Shown: piece by piece, positions 8,092 through 17,038 of the stretch | How the letters are laid out: each line of letters begins with the position of its first letter | How positions within the stretch are numbered: the first letter of the stretch is position 1 | Source of the DNA: Paractinoplanes aksuensis | GTDB lineage: Bacteria > Actinomycetota > Actinomycetes > Mycobacteriales > Micromonosporaceae | Length of the DNA: 64,000 nucleotides | NCBI RefSeq assembly: GCF_024137025.1 | Contig: NZ_JAMYJR010000018.1 | Location: forward strand, 1-64,000 | Direction: 5' to 3' | The notes under the pieces: model-generated | Seen by the model: only the letters and a program-made list of their open reading frames with translations | Database searches by the model: none | Told to the model about the DNA's origin: nothing | Program-made: the position numbers and the translations under genes

Positions 8092-8172
8092 ATGGGTCCG
8101 ATCTTGCGCCGCCTCGAACCTGAGGACTGGCGATGCCGGCGAGACCTGCGGCTGGCCGCGCTCGACGATTGA
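8092..8172 (+). pseudogene. 5' stub of a GNAT acetyltransferase
   Basis: ATG 8092 is preceded by AAAGGA at good spacing and encodes MGPILRRLEPEDWRCRRDLR followed by LAALDD and TGA. The pattern (RRLxPxDWxxxRxLRLAAL) is the classic N terminus of GNAT acetyltransferases, which normally run on for 140 or more residues. The stop at codon 27 is followed within seven bases by the end of the next gene. Start signals are intact, so a short peptide might still be made, but the acetyl-CoA-binding core is gone. Confidence 0.6.
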
Positions 8173-8179
8173 CTCAGGC

Positions 8180-9019
8180 TCATGCGGCTTCGAGCTTGAC
8201 TGCTCGGTGCAGCGCGTACCAGGTCAGCAGGCCTGCGACCAGCAGTGGAGCGCCGTCGCGGATGAGGCCGTCCACGCCGAGCAGGAAATAGCAGAGGGGC
8301 AGGTCCCACAGCAGCACGAAGAGGGTCAGCCAGCCCAGGTAGCGGCGCGCCCCCGCCTTGCCGCGGAGCAGGAAGAACGTGCCGAGCAACACCGCGTAGC
8401 TGACGCCGATGCCCGTGGCCAGCCAGAACAGGACGGCGAGCAGCCATTCCGGGCGGTCGCGCAGTTCGCCGAACGAGATCAGACACGGCACGAGCATCAG
8501 CGGGCTGTAGGTGAACGCCGTGATGCGGGCCGTCAGCAGCCAGCCGGTCACCGGCGCCCGGCGTGGGGCGGCCTCCTGCATGCGGACGCCGTCGCGGGTG
8601 AACACCAGGCGGTTCGGGTGTCGCACCAGGTGTTCGCGGACCACCGGGTGCCGGTAGAGCATGGCGACCACGGCCCCGCACAGGATGACCAGCACCGCGA
8701 AGCCGGCCACGCCGGGGAGTGGGGGCAGGCCGGAGCGCGGCACGACCAGGCGGCCCACGGCGAAGATCGTGGTCACGGCCAGGATCAGGCCCAGCGGGCG
8801 GGCGACGGCGCGGTTTCGCCGCACCTGCCGGACGAGCAGGAGCCAGCCGAGGGTACGCAGCAACGCCCAGCCGGTGCGCACTGCCAATCCGAAGCCGTGC
8901 GATGGCGCGTACAAGTAGTTGAAGACCTCGACCACGACGGTGGCCGCGGCCGTGGCCAGCAGGAGGGCGGTCAGCACACTCAGCGCGCGTGGCCGCCGCT
9001 CCGCATCGATTGTCACCAC
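8180..9019 (-). CDS. Polytopic membrane protein of unknown function
   Basis: This 279-residue protein has about seven hydrophobic segments separated by short Arg-rich loops, for example near residues 12-32, 48-64, 75-90, 102-122, 160-185, 195-220 and 225-265. I recognise no enzymatic motif, and the family is unknown to me. GTG 9019 (or the adjacent GTG at 9016) is the start. It abuts the broken genes at 7.2-8.2 kb at its 3' end and is followed upstream by the end of pckG, 26 bp away on the same strand, so read-through from pckG is possible. Confidence 0.65.
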   Translation of the reverse strand: MVTIDAERRPRALSVLTALLLATAAATVVVEVFNYLYAPSHGFGLAVRTGWALLRTLGWLLLVRQVRRNRAVARPLGLILAVTTIFAVGRLVVPRSGLPPLPGVAGFAVLVILCGAVVAMLYRHPVVREHLVRHPNRLVFTRDGVRMQEAAPRRAPVTGWLLTARITAFTYSPLMLVPCLISFGELRDRPEWLLAVLFWLATGIGVSYAVLLGTFFLLRGKAGARRYLGWLTLFVLLWDLPLCYFLLGVDGLIRDGAPLLVAGLLTWYALHRAVKLEAA

Positions 9020-9045
9020 CGGGTCTTACCCGGTGGGCGCCGGAA

Positions 9046-10842
9046 TCAGGCCAGGCGGGCCTTCAGCGCGTCCAACTCGGCCCACAGCACGGCCGGCAGT
9101 TTGTCGCCGAACTTCTCGAACCACTCGGTGACCTGCGGGATCTCGGCCAGCCACTCGTCGCGGTCGACGCGCAGCGCCGCTTCCAGCTGCTCGTCGGTGA
9201 GGTCGAGGCCCGTACGGTCGAGGGCCGCCACGGTCGGCACGTGGCCGATGGGCGTCTCGACTGCCTCACCGCGGCCGTCGAGTCGCTCGACGATCCACTT
9301 GAGGACGCGGCTGTTCTCGCCGAAGCCGGGCCACAGGAAGCCGCCGTCCTCGTCGCGGCGGAACCAGTTGACGTAGAAGATCTTCGGCAGTTGAGCAGCG
9401 TCGCCGGGGGCGCCCTTGGCGATGTCGATCCAGTGCTGGAAGTAGTCGCCGGCGTGGTAGCCGATGAACGGCAGCATCGCCATCGGGTCGCGGCGGACGA
9501 CACCGACCTGGCCGACCGCGGCCGCCGTGGTCTCGCTGGACAGGGTGGCGCCGAGGTAGACGCCGTGGACCCAGTCGCGGGCCTCGGCGACCAGCGGGAC
9601 GGTGGTCTTGCGGCGGCCGCCGAACAGGATCGCGTCGATCGGCACGCCGCGCGGGTCGTGGTATTCGTCGGCCAGAATCGGACACTGCTCGATCGGCGTA
9701 CAGAAACGGCTGTTGGGGTGGCTCGAGGGGGCGTCCGACTCGGGGGTCCAGTCCTCGCCCTTCCACGAGACGAGGTGGTCGGGGGGCGTGCCCATGCCCT
9801 CCCACCAGATGTCGCCGTCGTCGGTCAGGGCCACGTTGGTGAAGACCGAGTTGCCGCGGGCCAGCGTGCGCATCGCGTTCGGGTTGGTGTGGAAGTCGGT
9901 GCCGGGGGCGACCCCGAACAGTCCGTACTCCGGGTTGGTGGCCCACAGCCGGCCGTCCTCGCCGAAGCGCATCCAGGCGATGTCGTCGCCGACCGTCTCG
10001 ACCTTCCAGCCGGGCAGGGTCGGCTCGAGCATGGCCAGGTTGGTCTTGCCGCAGGCCGACGGGAACGCGCCGGCGACGAAGCGGACCTGCCCCTCGGGCG
10101 AGGTCAGCTTCATGATCAGCATGTGTTCGGCCAGCCAGCCCTCGTCGCGGGCGGCCACGCTGGCGATCCGCAGCGAGTAGCACTTCTTGCCGAGCAGCGA
10201 GTTGCCGCCGTACCCGGAACCGAAAGACCAGATCTCGCGGGTCTCGGGGAAATGGGAGATGTACTTGGTCTCGTTGCACGGCCAGGCGACGTCGGTCTGG
10301 CCCGGATCGAGCGGGGCGCCCACCGAGTGCATGGCGGGCACGAAGTCGGCGTCGGAGCCCATCGCCTCGAGCACGGCCGAGCCCATCCGCGTCATGATCC
10401 GCATGCTGGCGACGACGTAGGGGCTGTCGGTCAGCTCGACGCCGAACATGGGCTGTTCCGCGTCGAGCGGTCCCATGCAGAACGGCACCACATACATGGT
10501 GCGACCGCGCATGCAGCCCCGGTACAGCTCGGTCATCGTCGACTTCATCTCGGCCGGGGCCATCCAGTTGTTGGTGGGTCCGGCGTCGGCCTCGTCGGCC
10601 GAGCAGATGAAGGTGCGCTCCTCGACGCGGGCCACGTCGTTCGGGTCGGTGCGGGCCCAGAACGAGTTCGGCTTCTTCGCGGGATCGAGGCGCACGAGCG
10701 CGCCCGACTCGACCAGCGTGTCGGTGATCGTGGCCCACTCCTGGTCGGAGCCGTCGCACCAAACGATGCGGTCGGGAGTGGTCAGGGCCGCCATGTCGTC
10801 GATCCAGGCGGCGAGGCGAGCGTGTTTTCCAAAAGCGGGCAA
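9046..10842 (-). CDS. pckG: GTP-dependent phosphoenolpyruvate carboxykinase
   Basis: This 598-residue cytosolic enzyme converts oxaloacetate and GTP to phosphoenolpyruvate, CO2 and GDP at the entry of gluconeogenesis. Signatures are the PEPCK-specific P-loop FPSACGKTNLAML, the VGDDIAWM metal/nucleotide motif, and the substrate loop GYGGNSLLGKKC with the conserved cysteine nearby. The open frame reaches 11277, but a TTG at 10842 lies six bases after AAGGAG and gives the usual family length (about 600 residues). The N-terminal sequence HARLAAW matches the expected beginning of the family. A sigma-factor gene starts divergently 260 bp away. Confidence 0.95.
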   Translation of the reverse strand: MPAFGKHARLAAWIDDMAALTTPDRIVWCDGSDQEWATITDTLVESGALVRLDPAKKPNSFWARTDPNDVARVEERTFICSADEADAGPTNNWMAPAEMKSTMTELYRGCMRGRTMYVVPFCMGPLDAEQPMFGVELTDSPYVVASMRIMTRMGSAVLEAMGSDADFVPAMHSVGAPLDPGQTDVAWPCNETKYISHFPETREIWSFGSGYGGNSLLGKKCYSLRIASVAARDEGWLAEHMLIMKLTSPEGQVRFVAGAFPSACGKTNLAMLEPTLPGWKVETVGDDIAWMRFGEDGRLWATNPEYGLFGVAPGTDFHTNPNAMRTLARGNSVFTNVALTDDGDIWWEGMGTPPDHLVSWKGEDWTPESDAPSSHPNSRFCTPIEQCPILADEYHDPRGVPIDAILFGGRRKTTVPLVAEARDWVHGVYLGATLSSETTAAAVGQVGVVRRDPMAMLPFIGYHAGDYFQHWIDIAKGAPGDAAQLPKIFYVNWFRRDEDGGFLWPGFGENSRVLKWIVERLDGRGEAVETPIGHVPTVAALDRTGLDLTDEQLEAALRVDRDEWLAEIPQVTEWFEKFGDKLPAVLWAELDALKARLA

Positions 10843-11102
10843 GTCGTGCTCCTTCGGTCGGCGCTGACCTACGAGATGGCTCAGCCTAAGCCGCCGACAC
10901 TGTGAGTTCATCGGCCGTTGCTGTGGATAACCGCACAATCCTCGGTCTCGATGCTCGTACGCGATCGATCCTTCACCGAAGAGCGCAACTCCGCGCAACG
11001 GCCGGGCACGCCCGACGAAAGGTCGACTTTCGCAAAACGGATATAACCGCCTAAGCTGGTTGTCATCGGGCTTTCCTCTTACTCCCGCCGTAGGAGGCAG
11101 GA

Positions 11103-11843
11103 ATGACGCCGGACACCGAGCTCTTGGCCGCCGTCCGGGCCGGGGACACTGCGGCGTACGGGACGCTCTATGAACGCCACCGCGCGGCCGCCCGCCAGCT
11201 GGCGTGGGGCCTGACCAACGACCCGGCCGACGTCGACGACCTCGTGGCCGAGACGTTCGCCAAGGTGTTCGCCTCACTGCGAGCCGGCCGCGGGCCGCTG
11301 GTCGCCTTTCGCGCGTACCTCAACACGACCATGCGGCACGTCTGCTACCACCGGGCCCAGCGGGACCGGCGGCTCGAGTTCACCGACGACCTCACCCGGT
11401 ACGACGAGGGCCAGCCCTACGTCGACCCGGCGCTCGACCGGCTGGAACGCAACTACGCCGCGGCCGCATTCCGCCAGCTGCCCGAGCGCTGGCGTGACGT
11501 GCTGTGGCAGACCGCCGTTGAAGGGAACAGCCCGGCCGAGGTGGCCGGGATGCTGGGGATGACGCCCAACGCGGTGGCCGTGCTGGCCCATCGGGCGCGG
11601 GAGGGGCTGCGCAGCCTCTACCTCCAGCAACATGTGACGACCGCCGACCACCCCGAGTGCCGGTGGGCGGGTGACCGGCTCGGCGTCCACCTGCGCGGGC
11701 GACTGGCCCCGCGGGACGGCAACCGGATGCGCGTCCATCTGGGGTGGTGCGCCGAGTGCCGGAAGCGAGTGGCCGAGATTGCCGAAATCAGCGAGATCCA
11801 CCCTCCGTACCGGCAACGTGACCATGCGGAGTCCAGCGGTTAA
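11103..11843 (+). CDS. ECF-type sigma factor with C-terminal zinc-finger tail
   Basis: This is a 246-residue sigma-70 family protein. Region 2 spans roughly residues 10-90 (DVDDLVAETFAKVFASL). Region 4 spans about 125-180, with the HTH around AEVAGMLGMTPNAVAVLAHR. After it comes a short tail containing HPEC and HLGWCAEC, the HxxxCxxC pattern of zinc-binding anti-sigma (ZAS/zf-HC2) domains, so sigma and a redox- or zinc-sensing inhibitor-like element appear fused. The ribosome site GGAGGCAGGA before ATG 11103 is strong. It is followed by two GtrA genes on the same strand 50 bp on. The target promoters are unknown. Confidence 0.85.
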   Translation: MTPDTELLAAVRAGDTAAYGTLYERHRAAARQLAWGLTNDPADVDDLVAETFAKVFASLRAGRGPLVAFRAYLNTTMRHVCYHRAQRDRRLEFTDDLTRYDEGQPYVDPALDRLERNYAAAAFRQLPERWRDVLWQTAVEGNSPAEVAGMLGMTPNAVAVLAHRAREGLRSLYLQQHVTTADHPECRWAGDRLGVHLRGRLAPRDGNRMRVHLGWCAECRKRVAEIAEISEIHPPYRQRDHAESSG

Positions 11844-11895
11844 GACTCGCCAACGAAAACAGCGGTCCGTGACTGCCCCCGGTACTCTCGGGACC

Positions 11896-12435
11896 GTGCC
11901 CGAATCCTCGTCGACGCAGCCGACCGGCCTGCGCCACCGGCTCCGGGCGCTGATTCGCGAGCTCGGGAAGTTCGGCACGGTCGGCGGCGTCGCGTTCGCC
12001 ATCGACGTGGCGATCTTCAACGTGCTGCTCCAGGCCGGTTTCGAGACGCTGATCGCCAAGACCATCTCGACCGTGATCGCGACCACCTTCGCCTTCGCCG
12101 GCAACCGGTTCTGGACCTGGCGTCACCGCGCCCACACGAACATGGCCCGGCAGTACACGGTTTTCTTCGTGCTCAACGCCATAGGGCTGGGCATCGGGCT
12201 CGCCTGCCTGGCCATCAGCCACTACGGTCTCGGGCAGCTCTCCCCCGTCTTCCAGACCCAGCTCGCGGACAACATCTCGGGCCAGCTGGTCGGCACCGCA
12301 GCCGGCTCGCTGTTCCGTTTCTGGTCCTACCGCCGGTTCGTCTTCCCGGCCACGACCCCGCCGGGCACGCCACCACGACAGGAGCACAGCGCGGCCGGTC
12401 CAGTGCCGCCGTCCCCCATTCGTGACACGGCGTAA
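11896..12435 (+). CDS. GtrA family membrane protein (first of a pair)
   Basis: This is a 179-residue protein with four transmembrane segments. The GtrA signature is visible: KFGTVGGVAFAIDV in helix 1, FAGNRFWTWR between helices 2 and 3, and a terminal RFWSYRRFVF. GtrA proteins are thought to help move lipid-linked sugars across the membrane for cell-surface glycosylation. GTG 11896 is chosen; GTG 11869 is an alternative that adds nine residues. The C-terminal 30 residues are Pro-rich and cytoplasmic. A second GtrA gene follows after 27 bp, so the two probably form one transcript, possibly with the sigma factor. Confidence 0.85.
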   Translation: MPESSSTQPTGLRHRLRALIRELGKFGTVGGVAFAIDVAIFNVLLQAGFETLIAKTISTVIATTFAFAGNRFWTWRHRAHTNMARQYTVFFVLNAIGLGIGLACLAISHYGLGQLSPVFQTQLADNISGQLVGTAAGSLFRFWSYRRFVFPATTPPGTPPRQEHSAAGPVPPSPIRDTA

Positions 12436-12462
12436 CAGCCCTCTCTCCCGTAAGGTTGCTCA

Positions 12463-12990
12463 ATGCCTTCAGCTCGCGCGCTGACGGAACACCTGCGCCG
12501 TCTCGCCCCCGAAGTTCTGGCGTTCGGCGTCATCGGTGCCGGAAACACCCTGCTCTACCTGGTGATCACGTGGGTCGCGCTGCCGATCGGCGCCGTCAAG
12601 GCCAGCGTCATCGCCACCGTGGTCACCACCACGCTGGCGTACATCGCCAACCGGTACTGGACCTATCGCAACCACAGCCGCACCGCGCTGCGGCGGGAGT
12701 ACACGCTCTTCTTCGGCTTCAACCTGATCGGCATGCTCATCCAGTCCGGGTCGATCGCCATCGGCAAGTACGGCTTCGGGCTGACCGAGGCCGACGACGC
12801 GCACGCGTTCATGGCCGTCACCGCTGTCGGCATCGTGGTGGCCACGGTGTTCCGGTTCTGGGCCTACCGCACGTTCGTCTTCCTCAAGCCGCCGGTCGAC
12901 GGGCACGAGGGCGATCTGGCCGAGCTGGACGCGGTGGCCGGCCTGGCCGAGCTCAGCACCGAGGACGAGCCTAGCCGCGCTGCTTCCTGA
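12463..12990 (+). CDS. GtrA family membrane protein (second of a pair)
   Basis: This 175-residue four-helix membrane protein is paralogous to its upstream neighbour. It keeps the same landmarks: AFGVIGAGNTLLYL, IANRYWTYRNH and RFWAYRTFVF. ATG 12463 follows a TAAGG ribosome site. The acidic C-terminal tail (EGDLAELDAVAGLAELSTED) differs from the Pro-rich tail of the first copy, which suggests divergent partners. Its last 20 bases overlap the end of the convergent PH-domain gene. A tandem pair may act as a heterodimeric flippase-like unit; no glycosyltransferase is next to it. Confidence 0.85.
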   Translation: MPSARALTEHLRRLAPEVLAFGVIGAGNTLLYLVITWVALPIGAVKASVIATVVTTTLAYIANRYWTYRNHSRTALRREYTLFFGFNLIGMLIQSGSIAIGKYGFGLTEADDAHAFMAVTAVGIVVATVFRFWAYRTFVFLKPPVDGHEGDLAELDAVAGLAELSTEDEPSRAAS

Positions 12991-13543
12991 ACAGACCCTT
13001 CCGCTGTACGGGGACCTCGGGCTCGATCTCGTCCGCGTCCTCGTCGTCCGGGCGCAGCAGCCGGTCCTGCTCGATCAGCTCGTAGAGCAGCGTCTGCACC
13101 TGCTGGGCCCGGGGCACCGCGGTCAGCACCACGGCCTGCTCGCCGATCGAGTCGATCTTCAGGGTGCCCGTGCCGAACGCCCGGTCGAGCACCGACTGGT
13201 TCACCACGTGGTCGTTGACCCGGTTGAGGGGCAGGTCCCGCCGCTCCCGGGCGATCACGCCGTCCTGCAGCAGGATCCGCTCGTCGGTCAGCACGTAGTG
13301 GGTGCACCGCCAGATCACCAGCGGCGCCACCCCGTACCGGACGCCCTGGTAGAGCATGATGGCCGCGATCACCAGGAAGGCGACGCGGCCGCCCTCGGTG
13401 CTGGGCAGCATGACCCATGCTCCGGCGGTCACGACCACCGCGAGCAGCGTGAGCAGGCCGGGGCCCAGGGCCGTCTTCCAGTGCGGATGCAGGTGGAGGA
13501 CGAGCTCTTCCTCCTCGGCGAGAACTTCAGCGGGGAACGCCAC
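12971..13543 (-). CDS. Membrane-anchored bacterial PH-domain (bPH2/YdbS-like) protein
   Basis: This is a 190-residue protein with two hydrophobic segments near residues 28-75, followed by a bPH2 domain recognisable from the conserved block YVLTDERILLQDGVIARE and LPLNRVNDH. The C terminus is acidic then basic. Proteins of this type are widespread in actinobacteria and of unclear function. GTG 13543 begins only four bases after the birA stop, which implies translational coupling with birA; an in-frame GTG at 13570 would overlap birA. It is convergent with the second gtrA gene. Confidence 0.8.
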   Translation of the reverse strand: MAFPAEVLAEEEELVLHLHPHWKTALGPGLLTLLAVVVTAGAWVMLPSTEGGRVAFLVIAAIMLYQGVRYGVAPLVIWRCTHYVLTDERILLQDGVIARERRDLPLNRVNDHVVNQSVLDRAFGTGTLKIDSIGEQAVVLTAVPRAQQVQTLLYELIEQDRLLRPDDEDADEIEPEVPVQRKGLFRKQRG

Positions 13544-13547
13544 GCCG

Positions 13548-14399
13548 TCAGCGTACGTGCAGCACGTCACCCGCTGAGACTTGATGCACAGTGCCGTCCG
13601 CCGTCCGGACGACCAATTGACCGGCCCCGTCGACCTCGGTCGCCTCGCCGGTGATCGTCTCGCCCGCGGGCAGCAGCACCCGGACCTGCCGGCCGATGGT
13701 CGAACAACCCCGGCGGTAGGCCGCGAGCAGCCCGGACATCTCCGCGTCGCCGCCCGCCTCGCGCCAACCCGCGTACCAGGAGCCGAAGCCGCGCAGCAGT
13801 GCCCGCAGCAACGGATCGCGGTCGGTGACAGCTGCCCCGGCCACCCGCAGTGACGTGGCGGGCAGCCCGGTGGTCTCGGGCAGCTCCTCGGCCCGGGTCG
13901 TCACGTTGAGCCCGATGCCGAGCACGACCGCGTCACCCGACACCTCGGCCAGGATGCCGGCGCACTTGCGGTCATTCACGAGCAGGTCGTTCGGCCACTT
14001 CAGGGTTGCCTCGACCTCGGCCACCCGCTCGATCGCCTCGCGCAGGGCCACACCGGCCAGCAGCGGCAGCCAAGCGAAGGTGGCCGGCGACAGGGTGCGC
14101 CACTCGTGTTCACGGTCGGGCCGGCCCGGTCGCAACAGGACACTCAGGGTGAGCCCGGCCCGAGGCGGGGAGACCCACTGCCGGTCGCGGCGGCCCCGGC
14201 CCGCGGTCTGCTGCTCGGCCACCACGATCAGGCCCTCGGGCACACCTTTGGCTACCGCGGCGTTGACGTCGGCGTTGGTCGAGGCCGTCTCGGCGACGAC
14301 CTCGACCCGCGTCCACAGGCTGCCCGGGGTCACCAGCGCGCGTTCGAGCGAGCGCGGCGACAGCGGAGGTCGGTCGAGGTCCGTGAACGGCGAGGACAT
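13548..14399 (-). CDS. birA: Biotin-protein ligase (biotin-[acetyl-CoA-carboxylase] ligase)
   Basis: This 283-residue enzyme activates biotin with ATP and attaches it to the lysine of biotin carboxyl carrier domains. The biotinoyl-AMP loop is visible as GRGRRDRQW, followed by KWPNDLLVNDRKCAGIL, and a small C-terminal SH3-like domain. No DNA-binding HTH precedes the catalytic domain, so it is a monofunctional ligase rather than a repressor. Its substrate is presumably the carrier domain of the AccA3 protein encoded 14 kb to the right. The birA-accD5-accE5-maf-accA3 order is conserved in mycobacteria. Confidence 0.93.
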   Translation of the reverse strand: MSSPFTDLDRPPLSPRSLERALVTPGSLWTRVEVVAETASTNADVNAAVAKGVPEGLIVVAEQQTAGRGRRDRQWVSPPRAGLTLSVLLRPGRPDREHEWRTLSPATFAWLPLLAGVALREAIERVAEVEATLKWPNDLLVNDRKCAGILAEVSGDAVVLGIGLNVTTRAEELPETTGLPATSLRVAGAAVTDRDPLLRALLRGFGSWYAGWREAGGDAEMSGLLAAYRRGCSTIGRQVRVLLPAGETITGEATEVDGAGQLVVRTADGTVHQVSAGDVLHVR

Positions 14400-14415
14400 T
14401 GGCCGAGCCTAGCTC

Positions 14416-15363
14416 TTACCGGGGTGGCGGTTCGGCGGCGTGTCGGCTCACGTACATCCGGGTGCTGCGCTCGGGGGGCTCGACCGACGGGCGGGGGCGG
14501 GGACGCGGGCGGCGCCGGCGGGCGGGCGCCGGATCGTCGGAGGCCGCGGCGAAGAGCTGGGTGGTGGGGAGCGCTTCGTTCTCCGTACGCCATTCTCGTC
14601 GTTCCCGGCGGTCGCTGCGGCTCTCCCGTTTGTCGTTGCGGGCCGCCCACGAGCGGGGCATGGGGGTCCGCCCGTCGGGCCGGGCCGAGACGACCTCGGT
14701 CGGCTCGTGCTCCACCGGGGCCAGGTCGAAGCCGGTGGCGGGCTCGTAGTCGGGCACCGAGGGGAGGCGCTCGACGGGGGCCGGCCAGCCGTAGCCCTTG
14801 GCCGACGGTTCGGGGTCGGGGTCCAGGTCGACGGGGATCGGCGTCCAGTACTCGCCGGCCGGGGGCTCCTCGGGGACGTGCTGGTACTCGGGGCGGACCC
14901 AGCCGTGGACGCGGTGGCCGTAGCGCTCGGCGGGATGGTCCGGCTCGTCGTCGTCGAAGTCGTCGAAGTCGTCGAAGTCCGGCACCGGCTCGGGCGGCAG
15001 GTCGGGCACCAGTTCGAGACCCACCAGCTCGGCCGGTTCCGGGGCGTAGTCGACCGGCTCGGGCTCGTAGTCGACGAAGCTGTGGTCGCGCGCCGGCTCG
15101 AGGGCCCGCGGCTCGTCCTCGTACGGGAAAAGATCGTCGACGACCGACGCCGGCGCTCCCCGCGGATCCTTCTCGGCCGGCGGGATCAACGGCTCCGGGG
15201 GACGGCTGCGACGCCGGCTGCCCTTCGACCCGAGGGGTTTGGGCTGGATGTCGGGCCCGGCCCGTCGGCTCCCCCGGCCGAACAGCACGGAGCGGAAGCA
15301 GATCAGCGTGGCGAGCCCCCCGGCGATGAGGGCGAGACCGGCCGCGGTCATCCAGTTGGTCAC
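14416..15363 (-). CDS. Acidic, probably membrane-anchored protein of unknown function
   Basis: The protein has 315 residues. An N-terminal helix (TAAGLALIAGGLATLICF, about residues 5-22) could anchor it, and the rest is low-complexity: Pro/Glu/Asp-rich with a DFDDFDDFDDDE run, then a basic Arg-rich end. I recognise no family. GTG 15363 is the probable start; an ATG four codons on is possible, and the frame stays open upstream into the leader of pccB. The codon bias is coding-like (GC-rich third positions). It lies between birA (same strand, 16 bp gap) and the divergent carboxylase gene. Confidence 0.6.
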   Translation of the reverse strand: MTNWMTAAGLALIAGGLATLICFRSVLFGRGSRRAGPDIQPKPLGSKGSRRRSRPPEPLIPPAEKDPRGAPASVVDDLFPYEDEPRALEPARDHSFVDYEPEPVDYAPEPAELVGLELVPDLPPEPVPDFDDFDDFDDDEPDHPAERYGHRVHGWVRPEYQHVPEEPPAGEYWTPIPVDLDPDPEPSAKGYGWPAPVERLPSVPDYEPATGFDLAPVEHEPTEVVSARPDGRTPMPRSWAARNDKRESRSDRRERREWRTENEALPTTQLFAAASDDPAPARRRRPRPRPRPSVEPPERSTRMYVSRHAAEPPPR

Positions 15364-15484
15364 GACACAGGTAACGAATGGGGCATTGAGTGCGAAACGC
15401 ACGCGTAGCGGCACGCCGCCTGCTAGCGCACTACGATCATTACCGACCAGTACACCGCCGCCCGTGGAGAGCGCAGGAACCACC

Positions 15485-17038
15485 GTGACCGACATCCACA
15501 CCACGGCGGGCAAGCTCGCCGACCTCGCCCGGCGCACCGACGAAGCCGTGCACGCCGGTTCGGCCCGAGCGGTCGAGAAGCAGCACGCCCGCGGCAAGAA
15601 AACCGCCCGCGAACGCATCGAGATGCTGCTCGACGAGGGATCGTTCGTCGAGCTGGACGCGCTGGCCCGGCACCGGTCGACCAACTTCGGGCTCGAGCAG
15701 AACCGCCCCTACGGCGACGGCGTGGTCACCGGCTACGGCACGGTCGACGGCCGGCAGGTCTGCGTCTTCTCCCAGGACTTCACGATCTTCGGCGGCTCGC
15801 TGGGCGAGGTCTTCGGCGAGAAGATCGTCAAGGTGCTCGACCTGGCCATGAAGATCGGCTGCCCGATCATCGGGATCAACGACTCCGGCGGCGCCCGCAT
15901 CCAGGAGGGCGTGGTCGCGCTCGGCCTCTACGCCGACATCTTCTTCCGCAACGTGCGGGCCAGCGGCGTCATCCCGCAGATCTCGCTGATCATGGGCCCG
16001 TGCGCGGGCGGCGCGGTCTACTCCCCCGCGATCACCGACTTCACGGTCATGGTCGACCAGACCTCGCACATGTTCATCACCGGCCCCGACGTGATCAAGA
16101 CGGTCACCGGTGAAGAGGTGGGCATGGAAGATCTCGGTGGCGCCCGCACCCACAACAGCCGCAGCGGGAACGCGCACTACCTGGCGTCCGATGAGGACGA
16201 CGCGATCGACTACGTGCGCGCGTTGCTGTCGTACCTGCCGTCGAACAACCTGGACGATGCTCCGACTTTTGAGGATTCGGCGCTCTCCGAGCCTGACCTG
16301 GCCCTGGACACCCTGATCCCCGACTCGGCCAACCAGCCGTACGACATCAAGACGGTCGTCGAGACTGTGGTCGACGACTTCCTCGAGGTCCAGCCGCTCT
16401 ACGCGCAGAACATCGTGGTCGGCTTCGGCCGGGTCGAGGGCCGCCCGGTCGGCGTCGTCGCCAACCAGCCGCTGCACCTGGCGGGCACGCTCGACATCGC
16501 GGCCTCGGAAAAGGCCGCCCGTTTCGTACGCACGTGTGACGCCTTCAACATCCCCGTGGTCACGTTCGTGGACGTGCCCGGCTTCCTCCCCGGCACGTCC
16601 CAGGAGTGGGACGGCATCATCCGGCGCGGCGCCAAACTGATCTACGCGTACGCCGAAGCCACCGTCCCCAAGGTCACCGTGATCACCCGCAAGGCCTACG
16701 GCGGCGCGTACGACGTGATGGGCTCCAAACACCTCGGAGCCGACCTCAACTTCGCGTGGCCGACCGCGCAGATCGCCGTGATGGGCGCCCAAGGAGCGGT
16801 GAACATCCTCTACCGCTCCGAACTGGCCGACGCCGACGACCCGGCCGCCCGCCGCGCCGAACTGATCCAGGAATACGAGGACACCCTGGCCAACCCGTAC
16901 ATCGCGGCCGAACGCGGCTACGTCGACGCCGTGATCACGCCGTCGGAGACGCGGGCCCAGGTCACCCGTGGGCTACGCACCCTGCGCACCAAGCGCGAAA
17001 CCCTGCCGCCCAAGAAGCACGGCAACATTCCGCTCTAG
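15485..17038 (+). CDS. pccB: Acyl-CoA (acetyl/propionyl-CoA) carboxylase carboxyltransferase beta subunit
   Basis: This 517-residue protein of the AccD5/PccB type transfers the carboxyl group from carboxybiotin to acetyl- or propionyl-CoA, giving malonyl- or methylmalonyl-CoA for fatty-acid and polyketide synthesis. Conserved blocks include the N-terminal EKQHARGKKTARERI, GGARIQEGV with the acyl-CoA oxyanion glycines, the GPCAGGAVYSPA block and the second oxyanion site in RKAYGGAYDVM. GTG 15485 follows AGGA at seven bases. It works with AccA3 (28.8 kb) and AccE (22.3 kb). Its end shares the CTAG stop tetranucleotide with the convergent peptidase gene. Confidence 0.95.
   Translation: MTDIHTTAGKLADLARRTDEAVHAGSARAVEKQHARGKKTARERIEMLLDEGSFVELDALARHRSTNFGLEQNRPYGDGVVTGYGTVDGRQVCVFSQDFTIFGGSLGEVFGEKIVKVLDLAMKIGCPIIGINDSGGARIQEGVVALGLYADIFFRNVRASGVIPQISLIMGPCAGGAVYSPAITDFTVMVDQTSHMFITGPDVIKTVTGEEVGMEDLGGARTHNSRSGNAHYLASDEDDAIDYVRALLSYLPSNNLDDAPTFEDSALSEPDLALDTLIPDSANQPYDIKTVVETVVDDFLEVQPLYAQNIVVGFGRVEGRPVGVVANQPLHLAGTLDIAASEKAARFVRTCDAFNIPVVTFVDVPGFLPGTSQEWDGIIRRGAKLIYAYAEATVPKVTVITRKAYGGAYDVMGSKHLGADLNFAWPTAQIAVMGAQGAVNILYRSELADADDPAARRAELIQEYEDTLANPYIAAERGYVDAVITPSETRAQVTRGLRTLRTKRETLPPKKHGNIPL

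Noticed and set aside
14416..15363. FtsK- or septum-type protein from its acidic low-complexity sequence
   Set aside because: One N-terminal helix and disordered acidic sequence are too generic; no conserved domain supports a name.
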